A model generated the notes under the pieces. It saw only the letters and a list, made by a program, of their open reading frames with translations. It was not told the DNA's origin and did not search any database. This document shows, piece after piece, positions 1 through 8,662 of a DNA stretch of 64,000 nt. Source of the stretch: Clostridium septicum (lineage in GTDB: Bacteria; Bacillota; Clostridia; Clostridiales; Clostridiaceae); the NCBI RefSeq assembly GCF_003606265.1, contig NZ_CP023671.1:2666001-2730000 (forward strand), in the 5' to 3' direction. Numbering within the stretch: the first letter of the stretch is position 1; every line of letters begins with the position of its first letter. The translations under genes and the position numbers were made by a program.

Positions 1-52
1 AATAAAAATAAGGACATATTAAAAATTAATGTATTTTAAGGAGAGGTAATGT

Positions 53-664
53 ATGAGTTTTTTATCAATTTTTATGATGGGGATAGGATTGTCAATGGAT
101 GCTTTTGCTGTAGCTCTTGCAAAAGGAATGAATTTAAGAAAAAACTTAACTAAAAATGCCATGAAGATAGCTATATTTTTTGGTGTATTTCAAGGAGTTA
201 TGCCTTTAATTGGATGGTGGGCAGGAAGATATTTTGAAAGTTATATAAAATCTTTTGATCACTGGATTGCTTTTATATTATTAGGAATTATTGGTGGTAA
301 GATGATTTATGAGTCAGTTAAAGGAGAAAATGAAGATGATATAAAATGTGATGAAATAAAAGAAGAGGTAAGTGTAGATACTAATATTGAAGAAAATGAA
401 GAGTTAAATAATAAAAATCTAATTATATTAGCAATTGCAACTAGTATAGATGCTTTAGCTGTTGGAGTAAGTTTTGCATTTCTAAGTGTTAATATAGCTC
501 CAGCAATTACAATAATAGGATTAATTACTTTTACTTTATGTATAATAGCTGTTCTTATAGGGAAAAAAATAGGTGGATTATTACAAAAGTATGCAGAAAT
601 TATTGGTGGAGTAATTCTCATACTTATAGGAACCAAAATTTTAATAGAACATTTATTTATGTAG
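53..664 (+). CDS. mntP: Manganese efflux pump MntP
   Basis: Small integral membrane exporter of Mn2+ (MntP/YebN family), 203 residues, close to the usual family length. It has two related halves, each with an acidic membrane motif: GLSMDAFAVALAKG near residue 12 and TSIDALAVGVSF near residue 130. These Asp-containing helices are the family signature for metal transport. The halves are joined by a charged, Glu/Asp-rich loop (about residues 88-118) that is longer than in E. coli MntP. The start is preceded by a good ribosome site (GGAGAGG). Only 52 bases lie upstream, so any Mn-sensing yybP-ykoY riboswitch would fall outside the window. Confidence 0.93.
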   Translation: MSFLSIFMMGIGLSMDAFAVALAKGMNLRKNLTKNAMKIAIFFGVFQGVMPLIGWWAGRYFESYIKSFDHWIAFILLGIIGGKMIYESVKGENEDDIKCDEIKEEVSVDTNIEENEELNNKNLIILAIATSIDALAVGVSFAFLSVNIAPAITIIGLITFTLCIIAVLIGKKIGGLLQKYAEIIGGVILILIGTKILIEHLFM

Positions 665-759
665 TTGAATTTTAAGTAGAATCTAAGGTATATTTGTAAA
701 TATTGAAATACTATGATATTATAATATACCTAATACAACTATATGGAGGAAACGAAATT

Positions 760-1101
760 ATGAGTAATTTACCAAATTGCCCAAAATGTAATTCAGAGTA
801 TACATATGAGGATGGGAACCTGTTTATTTGCCCAGAATGTGCTTATGAATGGACTTTAGAGTCAGAAAAAGAAAGTAATGAAGATATTCAAATTGTTAAA
901 GATGCAAATGGAAACATTTTAAATGATGGAGATTCAGTAACAATAATAAAAGATCTTAAAGTAAAGGGAAGTCCTTCACCATTAAAGAAGGGTACAAAAG
1001 TAAAAAATATACGTTTAGTTGAAGGGGATCATAACATAGATTGTAAAATTGATGGTTTTGGAGCTATGCAATTAAAATCAGAATTTGTTAAGAAACTTTA
1101 G
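760..1101 (+). CDS. YjdM/PhnA-like zinc-ribbon protein
   Basis: Protein of 113 residues of the YjdM (old name PhnA) family. The N-terminal zinc ribbon has two CPxC-type pairs (CPKC near residue 7 and CPEC near residue 24). The C-terminal domain has the family pattern [16 protein letters not shown] and ends [17 protein letters not shown]. The reading frame is open further upstream, but the start at 760 is chosen because TGGAGGA lies just before it and the protein then begins at the conserved [10 protein letters not shown]. The physiological role of the family is unclear; despite the name it is not a demonstrated phosphonate-degrading enzyme. A terminator follows. Confidence 0.88.
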   Translation: MSNLPNCPKCNSEYTYEDGNLFICPECAYEWTLESEKESNEDIQIVKDANGNILNDGDSVTIIKDLKVKGSPSPLKKGTKVKNIRLVEGDHNIDCKIDGFGAMQLKSEFVKKL

Positions 1102-1119
1102 TATCTAAAAGTTAAGTTT

Positions 1120-1151
1120 AATCCTAGTGTTTAGTACACTAGGATTTTTTT
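1120..1151 (+). terminator. Rho-independent terminator
   Basis: Perfect 11-bp stem AATCCTAGTGT/ACACTAGGATT with a five-base loop, followed directly by a T run. It ends the yjdM-like transcript. Confidence 0.9.
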
Positions 1152-1254
1152 ATTAATCTTTATGGGAGATTTAACGGATAAAATAAGGAATAAACCTTAA
1201 GAAAATTTTGATATAATAGGATTTAATAGAATATAAAACGAGAGGAAGAACTAT

Positions 1255-2091
1255 ATGACAAATAAAGATTACGAATATTTTAAATTTAAACCAATGGTAC
1301 ATGGAGATATAGAAAGAAATGACAATGAACTATGGTTTTTAGTGAATAATGGACAATTACTAGTTAAGGTAGATGGAGATTACATGAAAATACCTTACTT
1401 TAAAGATATTAAAAATTTAAATTTAGACTTTAATAAGGGCTATTGTTTAGGTGAATTTAAAGATGGTATATGCTTTGGAATTGAAATAAATGAAGATATT
1501 GAAATAAATGAAGACTTAAAAATAATAAGTCTTTACGAAGCTGGAATAATTTTAGAAGAAGAATTATTTTTCATAGCAGGAAGAGCAAATCAAATAATAC
1601 ATTGGGATAAAACACATAAATTTTGTGGAAAATGCGGTTCAGAAACAAAAAATAAAGAAGATGAAAAGGCAAAGATATGCACTAAATGTAATTTTGTAAC
1701 ATATCCAGTTATTTCCCCGGCAATAATTGTTGCAATAACAAAAGAGGATGAAATACTTTTAGCACATAATAAAGGATTTAAAGATAATAAATATGGAATA
1801 ATAGCTGGTTTTGTAGATCCAGGAGAATCTCTAGAAGAATGTGTTAAAAGAGAAGTATTTGAAGAAGTAGGAATAAAAATAAAAAATATAAAGTATTATG
1901 ATAGTCAAATATGGCCATTTCCTAATTCACTTATGATAGGTTTTTTTGCAGAGTATGAAAGTGGAGAAATAAAGGTTGATGGTAAAGAAATAGTTAAAGC
2001 AGGATGGTTTAAAAAAGATAACTTCCCTAAAATTCCAGACAAGATGTCTATTGCAAGAAAGATGATAGATTATTTTGCAGAAAATAATTAA
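1255..2091 (+). CDS. nudC: NADH pyrophosphatase NudC (Nudix hydrolase)
   Basis: Hydrolyses NAD(H) to NMN(H) and AMP; family members also remove NAD caps from RNA. The 278-residue length is normal. Order of parts: variable N-terminal domain, a four-Cys zinc ribbon (CGKCG near 124 and CTKC near 142), then the Nudix domain with an intact box, GFVDPGESLEECVKREVFEE followed by VGI. The subgroup motif appears as SQIWPFPNS just after the box, where SQPWPFPxS is typical. That motif separates NudC from other Nudix enzymes. It is probably a single-gene unit; the next gene starts about 30 bases on but belongs functionally to the signalling and exporter set. Confidence 0.93.
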   Translation: MTNKDYEYFKFKPMVHGDIERNDNELWFLVNNGQLLVKVDGDYMKIPYFKDIKNLNLDFNKGYCLGEFKDGICFGIEINEDIEINEDLKIISLYEAGIILEEELFFIAGRANQIIHWDKTHKFCGKCGSETKNKEDEKAKICTKCNFVTYPVISPAIIVAITKEDEILLAHNKGFKDNKYGIIAGFVDPGESLEECVKREVFEEVGIKIKNIKYYDSQIWPFPNSLMIGFFAEYESGEIKVDGKEIVKAGWFKKDNFPKIPDKMSIARKMIDYFAENN

Positions 2092-2124
2092 CTACACAAA
2101 TAAAAGATATATTTGGAGATGGAT

Positions 2125-3276
2125 ATGATAAAAAGTAAAGAATTATTATTAATGAGATATATATCATTTTGTATATTAACTTTTGAGCTTTTTACTGAAT
2201 CAGAAAGCAACAGAATAATAAAATTAGTTTTTATCTTATTATTTATTATAAATAATAACTTAAGAATATTTTATTTAGAAAAAGATAGTTATTTTAATAT
2301 GTCTCTAATTATAGAACTAGTAATTATACCAATTGCACAATTAATCTTTGGAGGAACTATTATCTTTTATTTAATAGGAGTATCTATAGATTTATTTACT
2401 TTAAAAAATAAAATATTTAGATATATAGTAGGTATAATAATTTTAATTCTTGGAATTTATCCAGAGTTTAGTATAAAAGCTCAACTTGGAATTATTAATT
2501 TTGTTTTACTTGGAATGCTTTTTATTCTTTTAAGATATATATCTAGACTTTATAGTACAAAAGTAAAAGCACAAAACCTTTATGATAAGCTTAGAGTTTC
2601 AGAAGAAAAACTTATAGAAGCTAATAAAGAGTTAGAAGTATATTTACAATCAGTTGAGGAACTTACTTTATTAAAAGAAAGAAATAGAATATCTAGAGAA
2701 ATTCATGATAGCGTTGGACATACATTATCTACTGCTTTGATACAATTATCAGCAATGGAAGCAATAGCGGATAAAGAAAGTAGTTCTATAAAAGGTATGG
2801 CATCAAATTTAAGAGGATTTATTAATGAAAGCTTTCAAGATGTAAAGAGAGCTGTAAGAGAGTTAAAGCCAGATGAATATGAGAATTATCAAGGGGTTTT
2901 AAGACTTCAAGAAGTATGTAAAAACTTTGAGAGAATGTCTGGAGTAGAAGTTAAAGTAGTTATATCAAAAAGTAATTGGAATTTAACAAGTAAGCAAAGT
3001 AATCATTTATATAGAATAATTCAAGAAGTTTTATCAAATTCATTAAAGCATGGCAAGGCAACAGTGGTAAAAGTTATTATGAATTTTACAGATGATGAAT
3101 TTATAATATCATTTAGTGATAATGGAGTAGGTACAGATAAAATTGTAGAAAGTGGAGTAGGTCTTAAAAGTATAAAAGAGAGAGTTGAAGAATTAGATGG
3201 AATAATTGATATGAAATCTAAGATTAATGCTGGATTTTTTATTAAGGTTATAATTCCTAAAGAGGTGCAGATATAA
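2125..3276 (+). CDS. Sensor histidine kinase (DesK/LiaS-like, HisKA_3)
   Basis: Membrane sensor kinase of 383 residues. About five or six hydrophobic segments fill residues 5-145, with no sizeable extracellular domain, so it probably senses a signal in or at the membrane. A short coiled coil (about 150-180) leads to the HisKA_3 dimerisation box RISREIHDSVGHTLS, with the phospho-acceptor His at about residue 194. The HATPase domain shows an N box (HLYRIIQEVLSNSLKHG) and a G box (DNGVGT, GVGLKSIKERV). TTG 2113 and ATG 2119 are also in frame. ATG 2125 is preferred because TTGGAGA sits seven bases before it. The response regulator starts two bases after the stop, so the two are cotranscribed. Confidence 0.88.
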   Translation: MIKSKELLLMRYISFCILTFELFTESESNRIIKLVFILLFIINNNLRIFYLEKDSYFNMSLIIELVIIPIAQLIFGGTIIFYLIGVSIDLFTLKNKIFRYIVGIIILILGIYPEFSIKAQLGIINFVLLGMLFILLRYISRLYSTKVKAQNLYDKLRVSEEKLIEANKELEVYLQSVEELTLLKERNRISREIHDSVGHTLSTALIQLSAMEAIADKESSSIKGMASNLRGFINESFQDVKRAVRELKPDEYENYQGVLRLQEVCKNFERMSGVEVKVVISKSNWNLTSKQSNHLYRIIQEVLSNSLKHGKATVVKVIMNFTDDEFIISFSDNGVGTDKIVESGVGLKSIKERVEELDGIIDMKSKINAGFFIKVIIPKEVQI

Positions 3277-3277
3277 A

Positions 3278-3916
3278 ATGGAAAAAATTAAACTTTTAAT
3301 TGTAGATGATGAAAAATTAATAAGAGAAGGCTTAAAGGTAATGCTTTCAATTTTTGATGATATTGAAGTTGTAGGTCTTGCAGAAAATGGATATAAAGCT
3401 TTAGAGATTTGTAAAAATACAGATGTTGATATTGTTCTTATGGATATAAGGATGAAAGAATGTAATGGGGTTATGGGAACAAGACTTATTAAAGAACAAT
3501 TTTCAAAGATAAAGGTTATAATTCTTACAACATTTAAGGATAAAGAATATATTCAAGAAGCTTTGAAATATGGAGCTTTTGGATATATGCTTAAAGATAG
3601 TTCGCATGATGTTATTTATGAAGGAATAAAAACAGCTTATAAAGGTAATATGGTAGTTCATCCTGATGTAGCAATAGAAATGTTAGGTTGTAGTGTATCA
3701 ATTAAGAAAGATATAGATAAATATGAGCTTTTAGAAAAAGAAATTAATATAATAAAGTTAATAGCTAAAGGATTAAGCAATAAAGAGATTTCTGAAAAAC
3801 TATTTTTATCTGAAGGAACTATAAAAAATAATATTACTAATATACTTTCAAAGTTAGAGCTTAGAGATAGGACTCAAATAGCAATTTTTGCTTTTAAAAA
3901 TGGAATAGTGACTTAA
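3278..3916 (+). CDS. NarL/LuxR-type response regulator
   Basis: Response regulator of 212 residues. The receiver domain (1-120) has the acidic pair DD at 10-11, phospho-acceptor Asp56 in VLMDIRM, and the conserved Thr and Lys positions (ILTTF, YMLKD). The C-terminal LuxR-type helix-turn-helix (about 145-212) reads LSNKEISEKLFLSEGTIKNN. Partner of the kinase encoded just upstream. Its likely targets are the ABC exporter genes downstream: a palindrome that overlaps its own stop codon is repeated 21 bases further on, in front of the ABC genes. Confidence 0.9.
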   Translation: MEKIKLLIVDDEKLIREGLKVMLSIFDDIEVVGLAENGYKALEICKNTDVDIVLMDIRMKECNGVMGTRLIKEQFSKIKVIILTTFKDKEYIQEALKYGAFGYMLKDSSHDVIYEGIKTAYKGNMVVHPDVAIEMLGCSVSIKKDIDKYELLEKEINIIKLIAKGLSNKEISEKLFLSEGTIKNNITNILSKLELRDRTQIAIFAFKNGIVT

Positions 3917-3942
3917 GTCATTTATATAATGACTTTAAGTTA
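3909..3942 (+). promoter_or_regulatory. Candidate response-regulator operator (two boxes)
   Basis: A perfect 12-bp palindrome, TGACTTAAGTCA (3909-3920), overlaps the regulator's stop codon. A degenerate copy, TGACTTTAAGTTA (3930-3942), starts 21 bp later, two helical turns, on the same face of the DNA. An AT-rich promoter-like stretch follows before the ABC ATPase gene. Binding by the adjacent LuxR-type regulator is inference. Confidence 0.5.
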
Positions 3943-4002
3943 TAGTGATTCCTCTAAAGGTATCTTATTATAGTATTAAGATATTTTTAGGGGGATTTTT
4001 TT

Positions 4003-4938
4003 ATGAGTATTATAGAAGTGAAAAATATAACTAAACGATTTAATGATAAATTAGTTTTAGACAATGTTAGTTATGAAGTAAAAGAAGGAGAGATATTTGG
4101 ATTTATTGGACCTAATGGAGCTGGAAAATCAACTTTAATAAGTATAATGACAAGCTTACTAACTCCAGATAATGGAACAATAAAAATATGTGGATATGAT
4201 ATTTTAAAAGAGCCAATTAAAGCAAAAGAATGTATAGGATATGTACCTCAGGAATTAGCCTTAATGGAAGAACTTACAGCTTATGATAACCTAGAGTTCT
4301 TTGGAGCTTTATATGGATTAAAAGGTAAACTTCTAAAAGAAAGAATAGCAGAGGCACTTAAGGTAACTGGATTAGGTGAAACTAAAAAACAAAAGGTAAA
4401 GAAATTTTCAGGAGGTATGAAAAGAAGATTAAATATTGCCGTAGCTATTTTACATCATCCAAAGGTTTTAATATTAGATGAACCTACAGTTGGTGTAGAT
4501 CCACAATCAAGAAATCATATATTTTCTTTTATAAAAAATATAGGTAAAGAATGGGGAACTACAGTAATTTATACTTCTCATTATATGGAAGAGATAGAAG
4601 AGCTTTGTCAGAGAGTTTTTATAATAGATCTAGGAAAAGAAGTAGCTTATGGATATAGAGAAGAAATTAAAGCATCAGTATTTTCAAATAATAAAGTAAT
4701 TATTGAAGCAAACAATATAAATGGAGAAATACTAAGACAATTAGATAGTGCTGAGGGAATTAATAAGGTGGTAGAAAATGAAAATAAAATCACATTAACT
4801 ATTGGCTCAAACTTTAAACTTACAAATGTACTTTCTTTAATAGAAAAGTCTGATGTTAATATTAAAAAAATTAGTTATGAAGAAGTAAAGCTTGAAGATG
4901 TATTTTTATCATTAACAGGAAAGACTTTAAGAGATTAG
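4003..4938 (+). CDS. ABC exporter ATP-binding protein
   Basis: ATPase of an ABC-2 type exporter, 311 residues. Walker A is GPNGAGKST (about residue 37), the Q loop is YVPQELALM, the signature is FSGGMKRRLN and Walker B is VLILDEPTVGVDPQSR. The order is that of drug or lantibiotic exporters (DrrA/CcmA type). About 90 residues after the nucleotide-binding domain form the usual C-terminal accessory region. The start has a strong GGGGG ribosome site. It is followed by two permease genes with tight spacing, so one ATPase serves a heterodimeric membrane part. The two-component system upstream suggests induction by a membrane-active or antimicrobial signal; the substrate cannot be read from sequence. 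Confidence 0.93.
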   Translation: MSIIEVKNITKRFNDKLVLDNVSYEVKEGEIFGFIGPNGAGKSTLISIMTSLLTPDNGTIKICGYDILKEPIKAKECIGYVPQELALMEELTAYDNLEFFGALYGLKGKLLKERIAEALKVTGLGETKKQKVKKFSGGMKRRLNIAVAILHHPKVLILDEPTVGVDPQSRNHIFSFIKNIGKEWGTTVIYTSHYMEEIEELCQRVFIIDLGKEVAYGYREEIKASVFSNNKVIIEANNINGEILRQLDSAEGINKVVENENKITLTIGSNFKLTNVLSLIEKSDVNIKKISYEEVKLEDVFLSLTGKTLRD

Positions 4939-4953
4939 GGGGAGGATTTATAT

Positions 4954-6048
4954 ATGAGAGCATTATATTATATAAAAACAACTCTTAAAGGAATGATATC
5001 AAATGGATTAGTTACAATATCATATTTTGTTTTATTCCCTGTTTTACTTGCTTTCTTTATGGCGTTTTTTCAAGGAATAGTTCATGAAAATCCGCTAAAA
5101 TTAAAGCAATTAAAAGTTCAAGTTATAGATGAAGATAAAACAGAAATGTCTAAAAATTTAACTAATCTATTAGAAAATGATGAAATGAAAAAGGTTGTAA
5201 GTATAGTAGATGAAAAGCCAGAAGTAGAGTTGAAAATAGAAAAAGGATATGAAGATAAAATTTTATCTTTAAGCAAGGGAAACATTATTATTAATAAAAA
5301 GGTAGAAGAAAGCAATATTTCCACTAATACATTAAAAGTAATTTTAGATAAATATCATCAAAATCTATATGTATCTATAGGTGGAGGAAATATAGAAAAT
5401 TTAGAAAAAATTTCAGATGAAACTATAGTTGAAAATACAACAATAGACATAGTAAAAACTGCTACTCCATATGAAAAATTATCAGCATCAATGATAGGGT
5501 TTGTAATAACTATGCTTATATTTTCAGTAATCCAATCAGGTTATGCAGATATTAGCATTAATCTAGAAAAAAGAGTTAATTCAACACCAATTACAAAATT
5601 ACAATATCTTTTTTATGATACTATGGCACTTTTAATTTTTGTATTTATAATAATTTCAGGATATATAATGTTTTTTAGACTAGTAGGTTTAAGCTTTAAA
5701 GGGAATTTACTAGATTTACTTTTATTAATATTAACAGGAACTGTTTTAGTAGTATCAATATCAACAACTATATCAACAATATTTGGAGCTAAGTATGGAA
5801 AGATAATGGGAGGAGTAATATTTACATTGCCATTAATCAGCGGAGAAATATTTATGGGAGAAGGAAATAAAATTGCATTATTAACTCCAACACATTATTT
5901 AAATAATGCATTTTCCTTATATAACTTAAATGGAAACTTAGAAGGCTGTGGGAAATGGATATTAATGATATTTATAATATCAAGTATCGTATATTCTATG
6001 TCAATAATAAAAGCAGGTTTTAATAGGGGGAAAAAGATATGCGCTTAG
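4954..6048 (+). CDS. ABC-2 type permease, first subunit
   Basis: Membrane subunit of 364 residues with ABC-2 (YhgE/NatB-like) topology. One N-terminal hydrophobic segment (about 15-40) is followed by a large hydrophilic extracytoplasmic domain (about 45-170) and then five or six membrane helices to the C terminus. It begins 15 bases after the ATPase gene, and its end overlaps the next permease by 10 bases, which indicates translational coupling. The permease halves share topology but little sequence, as expected for a heterodimer. Exported substrate unknown. Confidence 0.87.
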   Translation: MRALYYIKTTLKGMISNGLVTISYFVLFPVLLAFFMAFFQGIVHENPLKLKQLKVQVIDEDKTEMSKNLTNLLENDEMKKVVSIVDEKPEVELKIEKGYEDKILSLSKGNIIINKKVEESNISTNTLKVILDKYHQNLYVSIGGGNIENLEKISDETIVENTTIDIVKTATPYEKLSASMIGFVITMLIFSVIQSGYADISINLEKRVNSTPITKLQYLFYDTMALLIFVFIIISGYIMFFRLVGLSFKGNLLDLLLLILTGTVLVVSISTTISTIFGAKYGKIMGGVIFTLPLISGEIFMGEGNKIALLTPTHYLNNAFSLYNLNGNLEGCGKWILMIFIISSIVYSMSIIKAGFNRGKKICA

Positions 6049-7103
6049 TAAGGTTAGTTTTAATTAATATAAGAAGACAATTGAAAAATCCTTCTATGTT
6101 GGGAATGACATTAATTTTTCCTATTGTTATGCTTTTAATTATAAATAGTGGTGGGTTAAGTGAAGGTGGAAATATTGGAGTTATAGATAAAAGTAATACA
6201 AAATATTCTAATGAAATCATTGAAAGATTAAGTGAAAAATATTCAATAGATAAATTAGAAGGATCGGCAGAAGATAATTATAACTTGCTTAGAGAAAATA
6301 AATTAGGAGTAATTTATGTTATAGATAGCGATTTAAAAGAATCATTAGATAAAGGAGAAGTACCAAAAATTAAAGGTTATAGAACAGAAGCTACTTCAGG
6401 GGTAATAATGGCAGAAGATATTATAACAAAGTATATATCTAATATATTAAAAGAAGAAGTAAGCCAAGGGTTAAGCGAAAACTCTACAATAGCAGTTATT
6501 AATGATGAAGAAGTACCAAAAAAGGATAACTATAAAATGACTGTGCTAATGATATGCTATTTTATGATGATTGGAGGATCAATTATCACTGGAGAAGTAA
6601 TAAAGCTTAAACAAGAAAAAGTATTAAGAAGAACAATAGCAACTGGAAATTCAGATATAACAATTTTAGGTAGCATATTTGTTTCATCATTTATAATACA
6701 AGGAATTTTAAGTACTGCAGCATTTATAATATTAACATTTTTACTGAAAATACCAAAAGAAAATATACCACAGGGAATACTAATTATATTTTTAGGTAGC
6801 TTAATTACAACAGCAATTATTGTGGCAGTATCAAGATGGATTAAAAACGTAACTTTAGCAAGTCTAGCTACAGTAATTATAGGAATAACAACCTTTGGAA
6901 TAGGATTCTTTGGAGCGGAGTTAGATTCATTTGAAAATATTCCAACAATAATAACTAGAATTAGCGCACTATCACCATTTACATGGTTGCTAAAAATAAT
7001 AAATACAAATGAAATAATTATTCCAGTACTAATAATACTTTTAATGTCTATAGCATCTTTAACAGCAGGAAGCTTTAGATTAAGGGAGTTTGTTAAGGAG
7101 TAA
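6039..7103 (+). CDS. ABC-2 type permease, second subunit
   Basis: Second membrane subunit, 354 residues, with the same plan: one helix near the N terminus (about 18-36), an extracytoplasmic domain (about 40-165) and five or six helices after about 170. Its start lies inside the preceding gene (10-base overlap). Its TAA stop is the first three bases of the 8-bp target duplication of the insertion sequence, so the element landed at the exact end of the gene without damaging it. The element separates this operon from what looks like its native terminator at about 8.43 kb. Confidence 0.87.
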   Translation: MRLVRLVLINIRRQLKNPSMLGMTLIFPIVMLLIINSGGLSEGGNIGVIDKSNTKYSNEIIERLSEKYSIDKLEGSAEDNYNLLRENKLGVIYVIDSDLKESLDKGEVPKIKGYRTEATSGVIMAEDIITKYISNILKEEVSQGLSENSTIAVINDEEVPKKDNYKMTVLMICYFMMIGGSIITGEVIKLKQEKVLRRTIATGNSDITILGSIFVSSFIIQGILSTAAFIILTFLLKIPKENIPQGILIIFLGSLITTAIIVAVSRWIKNVTLASLATVIIGITTFGIGFFGAELDSFENIPTIITRISALSPFTWLLKIINTNEIIIPVLIILLMSIASLTAGSFRLREFVKE

Positions 7104-7108
7104 GATGA
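7101..7108. repeat. Target-site duplication, left copy
   Basis: TAAGATGA flanks the insertion sequence on its left. The same 8 bases recur at 8384-8391 on its right. The first three bases are the stop codon of the ABC permease gene. A perfect 8-bp duplication indicates transposition with little later decay. Confidence 0.85.
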
Positions 7109-8383
7109 CGATCTGTTAAGTTATATGAACATTGCTCTTCTCAACCCAAGGAAATACAATAGGTTTGCAAGACTAAATAATACCCCCTTCGAAAAGGAGA
7201 GAAGAACAATGAGCAAAACTAATATAAAATGCCCACGCTGTAATTCTGATAAACTATATAAGTTTGGTATGAATAAGCAGGCTAAACAAAAGTATCAATG
7301 TAAGCAGTGTAAGCGCCAATTCGTCCTAGGCGACGGTGACGGACGTCCTAAACTAAATAATCCTAAATGTCCTAGATGCGGTAAGGGAACTTACTTACAT
7401 CATGCATATAAACATTACAATCGCTATAAGTGCAATAACAAGAAGTGTAATCACATAATAGTAAAACATCACACCACCAATATTGATACAGCTTCTAGTG
7501 AATTAGTTAGTGGTTCCCTTTCAATGAAAGGAATGCGTTTTCCGCTACATGTAATACTAACTGCATTAACACTATATTTTTTAAATAATTCATCAACAAG
7601 AGCCATTTCTCAATTCTTGATGATTAACTCTGGAATTAAAGTATCTCATGTCACGATAGCCAGTTGGACTAATAAATTTGCACCTTTCTTTAAACAAAAG
7701 GCTGATAAATTTAAAGCTAGTTTAAACTTACAATCTGACGATTGGCACGCTGATGAAACAGTAGTATTTATTAATGGTGAAAGATACTACCTTTGGTTAG
7801 CTATTGATTCAGAAACTAGATTTATTTTAGCATTTCATTTAACTAAATCTAGAAGTTCTGATTCAGCATACGCATTGGTAAATGAAGCTAAAAAATTTGG
7901 TGAACCAGCTAATTTTATAACTGATAGATTACCTTCATATAATGAAGCCGTGGCTACGCTATTGCCCAATACAACTCATATTCCTGTAGCTCCAATGTCT
8001 AGTGATACAAATAATAATTTAATTGAATCATTTAATAAAACATTTAAAGCCTGGTATAAAACCAAGAAAGGATTCAACTCTTTTCAAAAAGCTAATAACC
8101 TTATATATTTATTTATCTTTCACTATAACTTTATTAGACCACATGGATCATTAAATAACTGTACTCCAGCAGAAGTTGCCGGCTTCGCCAGCGATAGCTT
8201 TGCTAAAAACTCTTGGTTTTCAGCATCTTAATTAAATTTAATACCTTTGATTAACCTGCAAAAAATCAATGCTATTGTAGGCTTATTTGCCATACAATAA
8301 AACATTCAAACTTATATAATTTTCAAAGAGCAAGTAATTCTATGAAAAATCAAGCTATTTTTTCATATCAACTTAACAGATTC
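7109..8383 (+). mobile_element. Insertion sequence with DDE transposase, 1275 bp
   Basis: Complete element. Its terminal inverted repeats are imperfect: the left end begins CGATCTGTTAAGTTATATGA and the right end, read inward, begins GAATCTGTTAAGTTGATATG. The shared core is ATCTGTTAAGTT plus ATATGAA after a one-base offset. An 8-bp direct duplication flanks it. It carries one transposase gene. The transposase domain looks like the IS240/IS6 type, and an 8-bp duplication suits that family, but the N-terminal zinc ribbons are unusual for classical IS6. I therefore leave the family open. Confidence 0.87.
7209..8231 (+). CDS. IS transposase with two N-terminal zinc ribbons
   Basis: Transposase of 340 residues. 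Two Cys-rich ribbons come first (CPRC...CKQC near residues 6-35 and CPRC...CNNKKC near 55-80), presumably for binding the terminal repeats. A DDE domain follows: first Asp in WHADETVV, second in FITDRLPSYN and Glu in NNLIESFNKTFKAW, with a C-terminal FHYNFIRPHGSL block typical of IS240/IS6-like domains. The frame is open to 7125, but ATG 7209 has AAAGGAGAG in front of it and begins just before the first ribbon. The frame is intact, so the element may still be active. Codon use is less AT-biased than in neighbouring genes. Confidence 0.9.
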   Translation: MSKTNIKCPRCNSDKLYKFGMNKQAKQKYQCKQCKRQFVLGDGDGRPKLNNPKCPRCGKGTYLHHAYKHYNRYKCNNKKCNHIIVKHHTTNIDTASSELVSGSLSMKGMRFPLHVILTALTLYFLNNSSTRAISQFLMINSGIKVSHVTIASWTNKFAPFFKQKADKFKASLNLQSDDWHADETVVFINGERYYLWLAIDSETRFILAFHLTKSRSSDSAYALVNEAKKFGEPANFITDRLPSYNEAVATLLPNTTHIPVAPMSSDTNNNLIESFNKTFKAWYKTKKGFNSFQKANNLIYLFIFHYNFIRPHGSLNNCTPAEVAGFASDSFAKNSWFSAS

Positions 8384-8391
8384 TAAGATGA
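8384..8391. repeat. Target-site duplication, right copy
   Basis: TAAGATGA, identical to 7101-7108. Together they fix the borders of the insertion sequence. Confidence 0.85.
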
Positions 8392-8426
8392 GAATGGGGG
8401 GAGGTTATGCCTCGCCTCCACCGTAG

Positions 8427-8456
8427 AATCCACGACAGAAATGTCGTGGATTTTTG
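8427..8456 (+). terminator. Rho-independent terminator (original end of the ABC operon)
   Basis: Perfect 11-bp stem AATCCACGACA/TGTCGTGGATT with a GAAA loop, then TTTTT. It lies 36 bases after the right target duplication. Without the insertion it would sit directly behind the ABC permease stop codon. A smaller GAGG/CCTC dyad precedes it. Confidence 0.85.
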
Positions 8457-8536
8457 TATGTATAAAATCGTAAAATTTTACTGTAAAATCTATTTAAAGT
8501 ATCAATATAGATTATAATTTAAATGGTGGTGTTGAA

Positions 8537-8662
8537 ATGTACACAGTAGAGCAAGTGGCGAAATTCTTAGGGATATCAAAAGATACTTTAAATTTATATA
8601 GGTATTTTTATGCAAGAAAGTATTTACTAATTATTTTTACATTTATTATAAAACTTATTTAA
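8537..8662 (+). pseudogene. Truncated HTH (excisionase/MerR-like) gene start
   Basis: An ATG with a GGTGGTG ribosome site opens a 41-residue frame. It starts MYTVEQVAKFLGISKDTLNL, the first half of a helix-turn-helix of the excisionase/MerR type. The frame then runs out of homology at LYRYF and ends inside the 3' end of the convergent phytase gene. It looks like the 5' stump of a regulator gene whose remainder has been lost. It is too short to function as a normal regulator, and I cannot tell which gene it came from. Confidence 0.4.

Noticed and set aside
1..52. Mn riboswitch (yybP-ykoY) before mntP
   Set aside because: Only 52 bases are available and they hold no recognisable part of the motif beyond a ribosome site.
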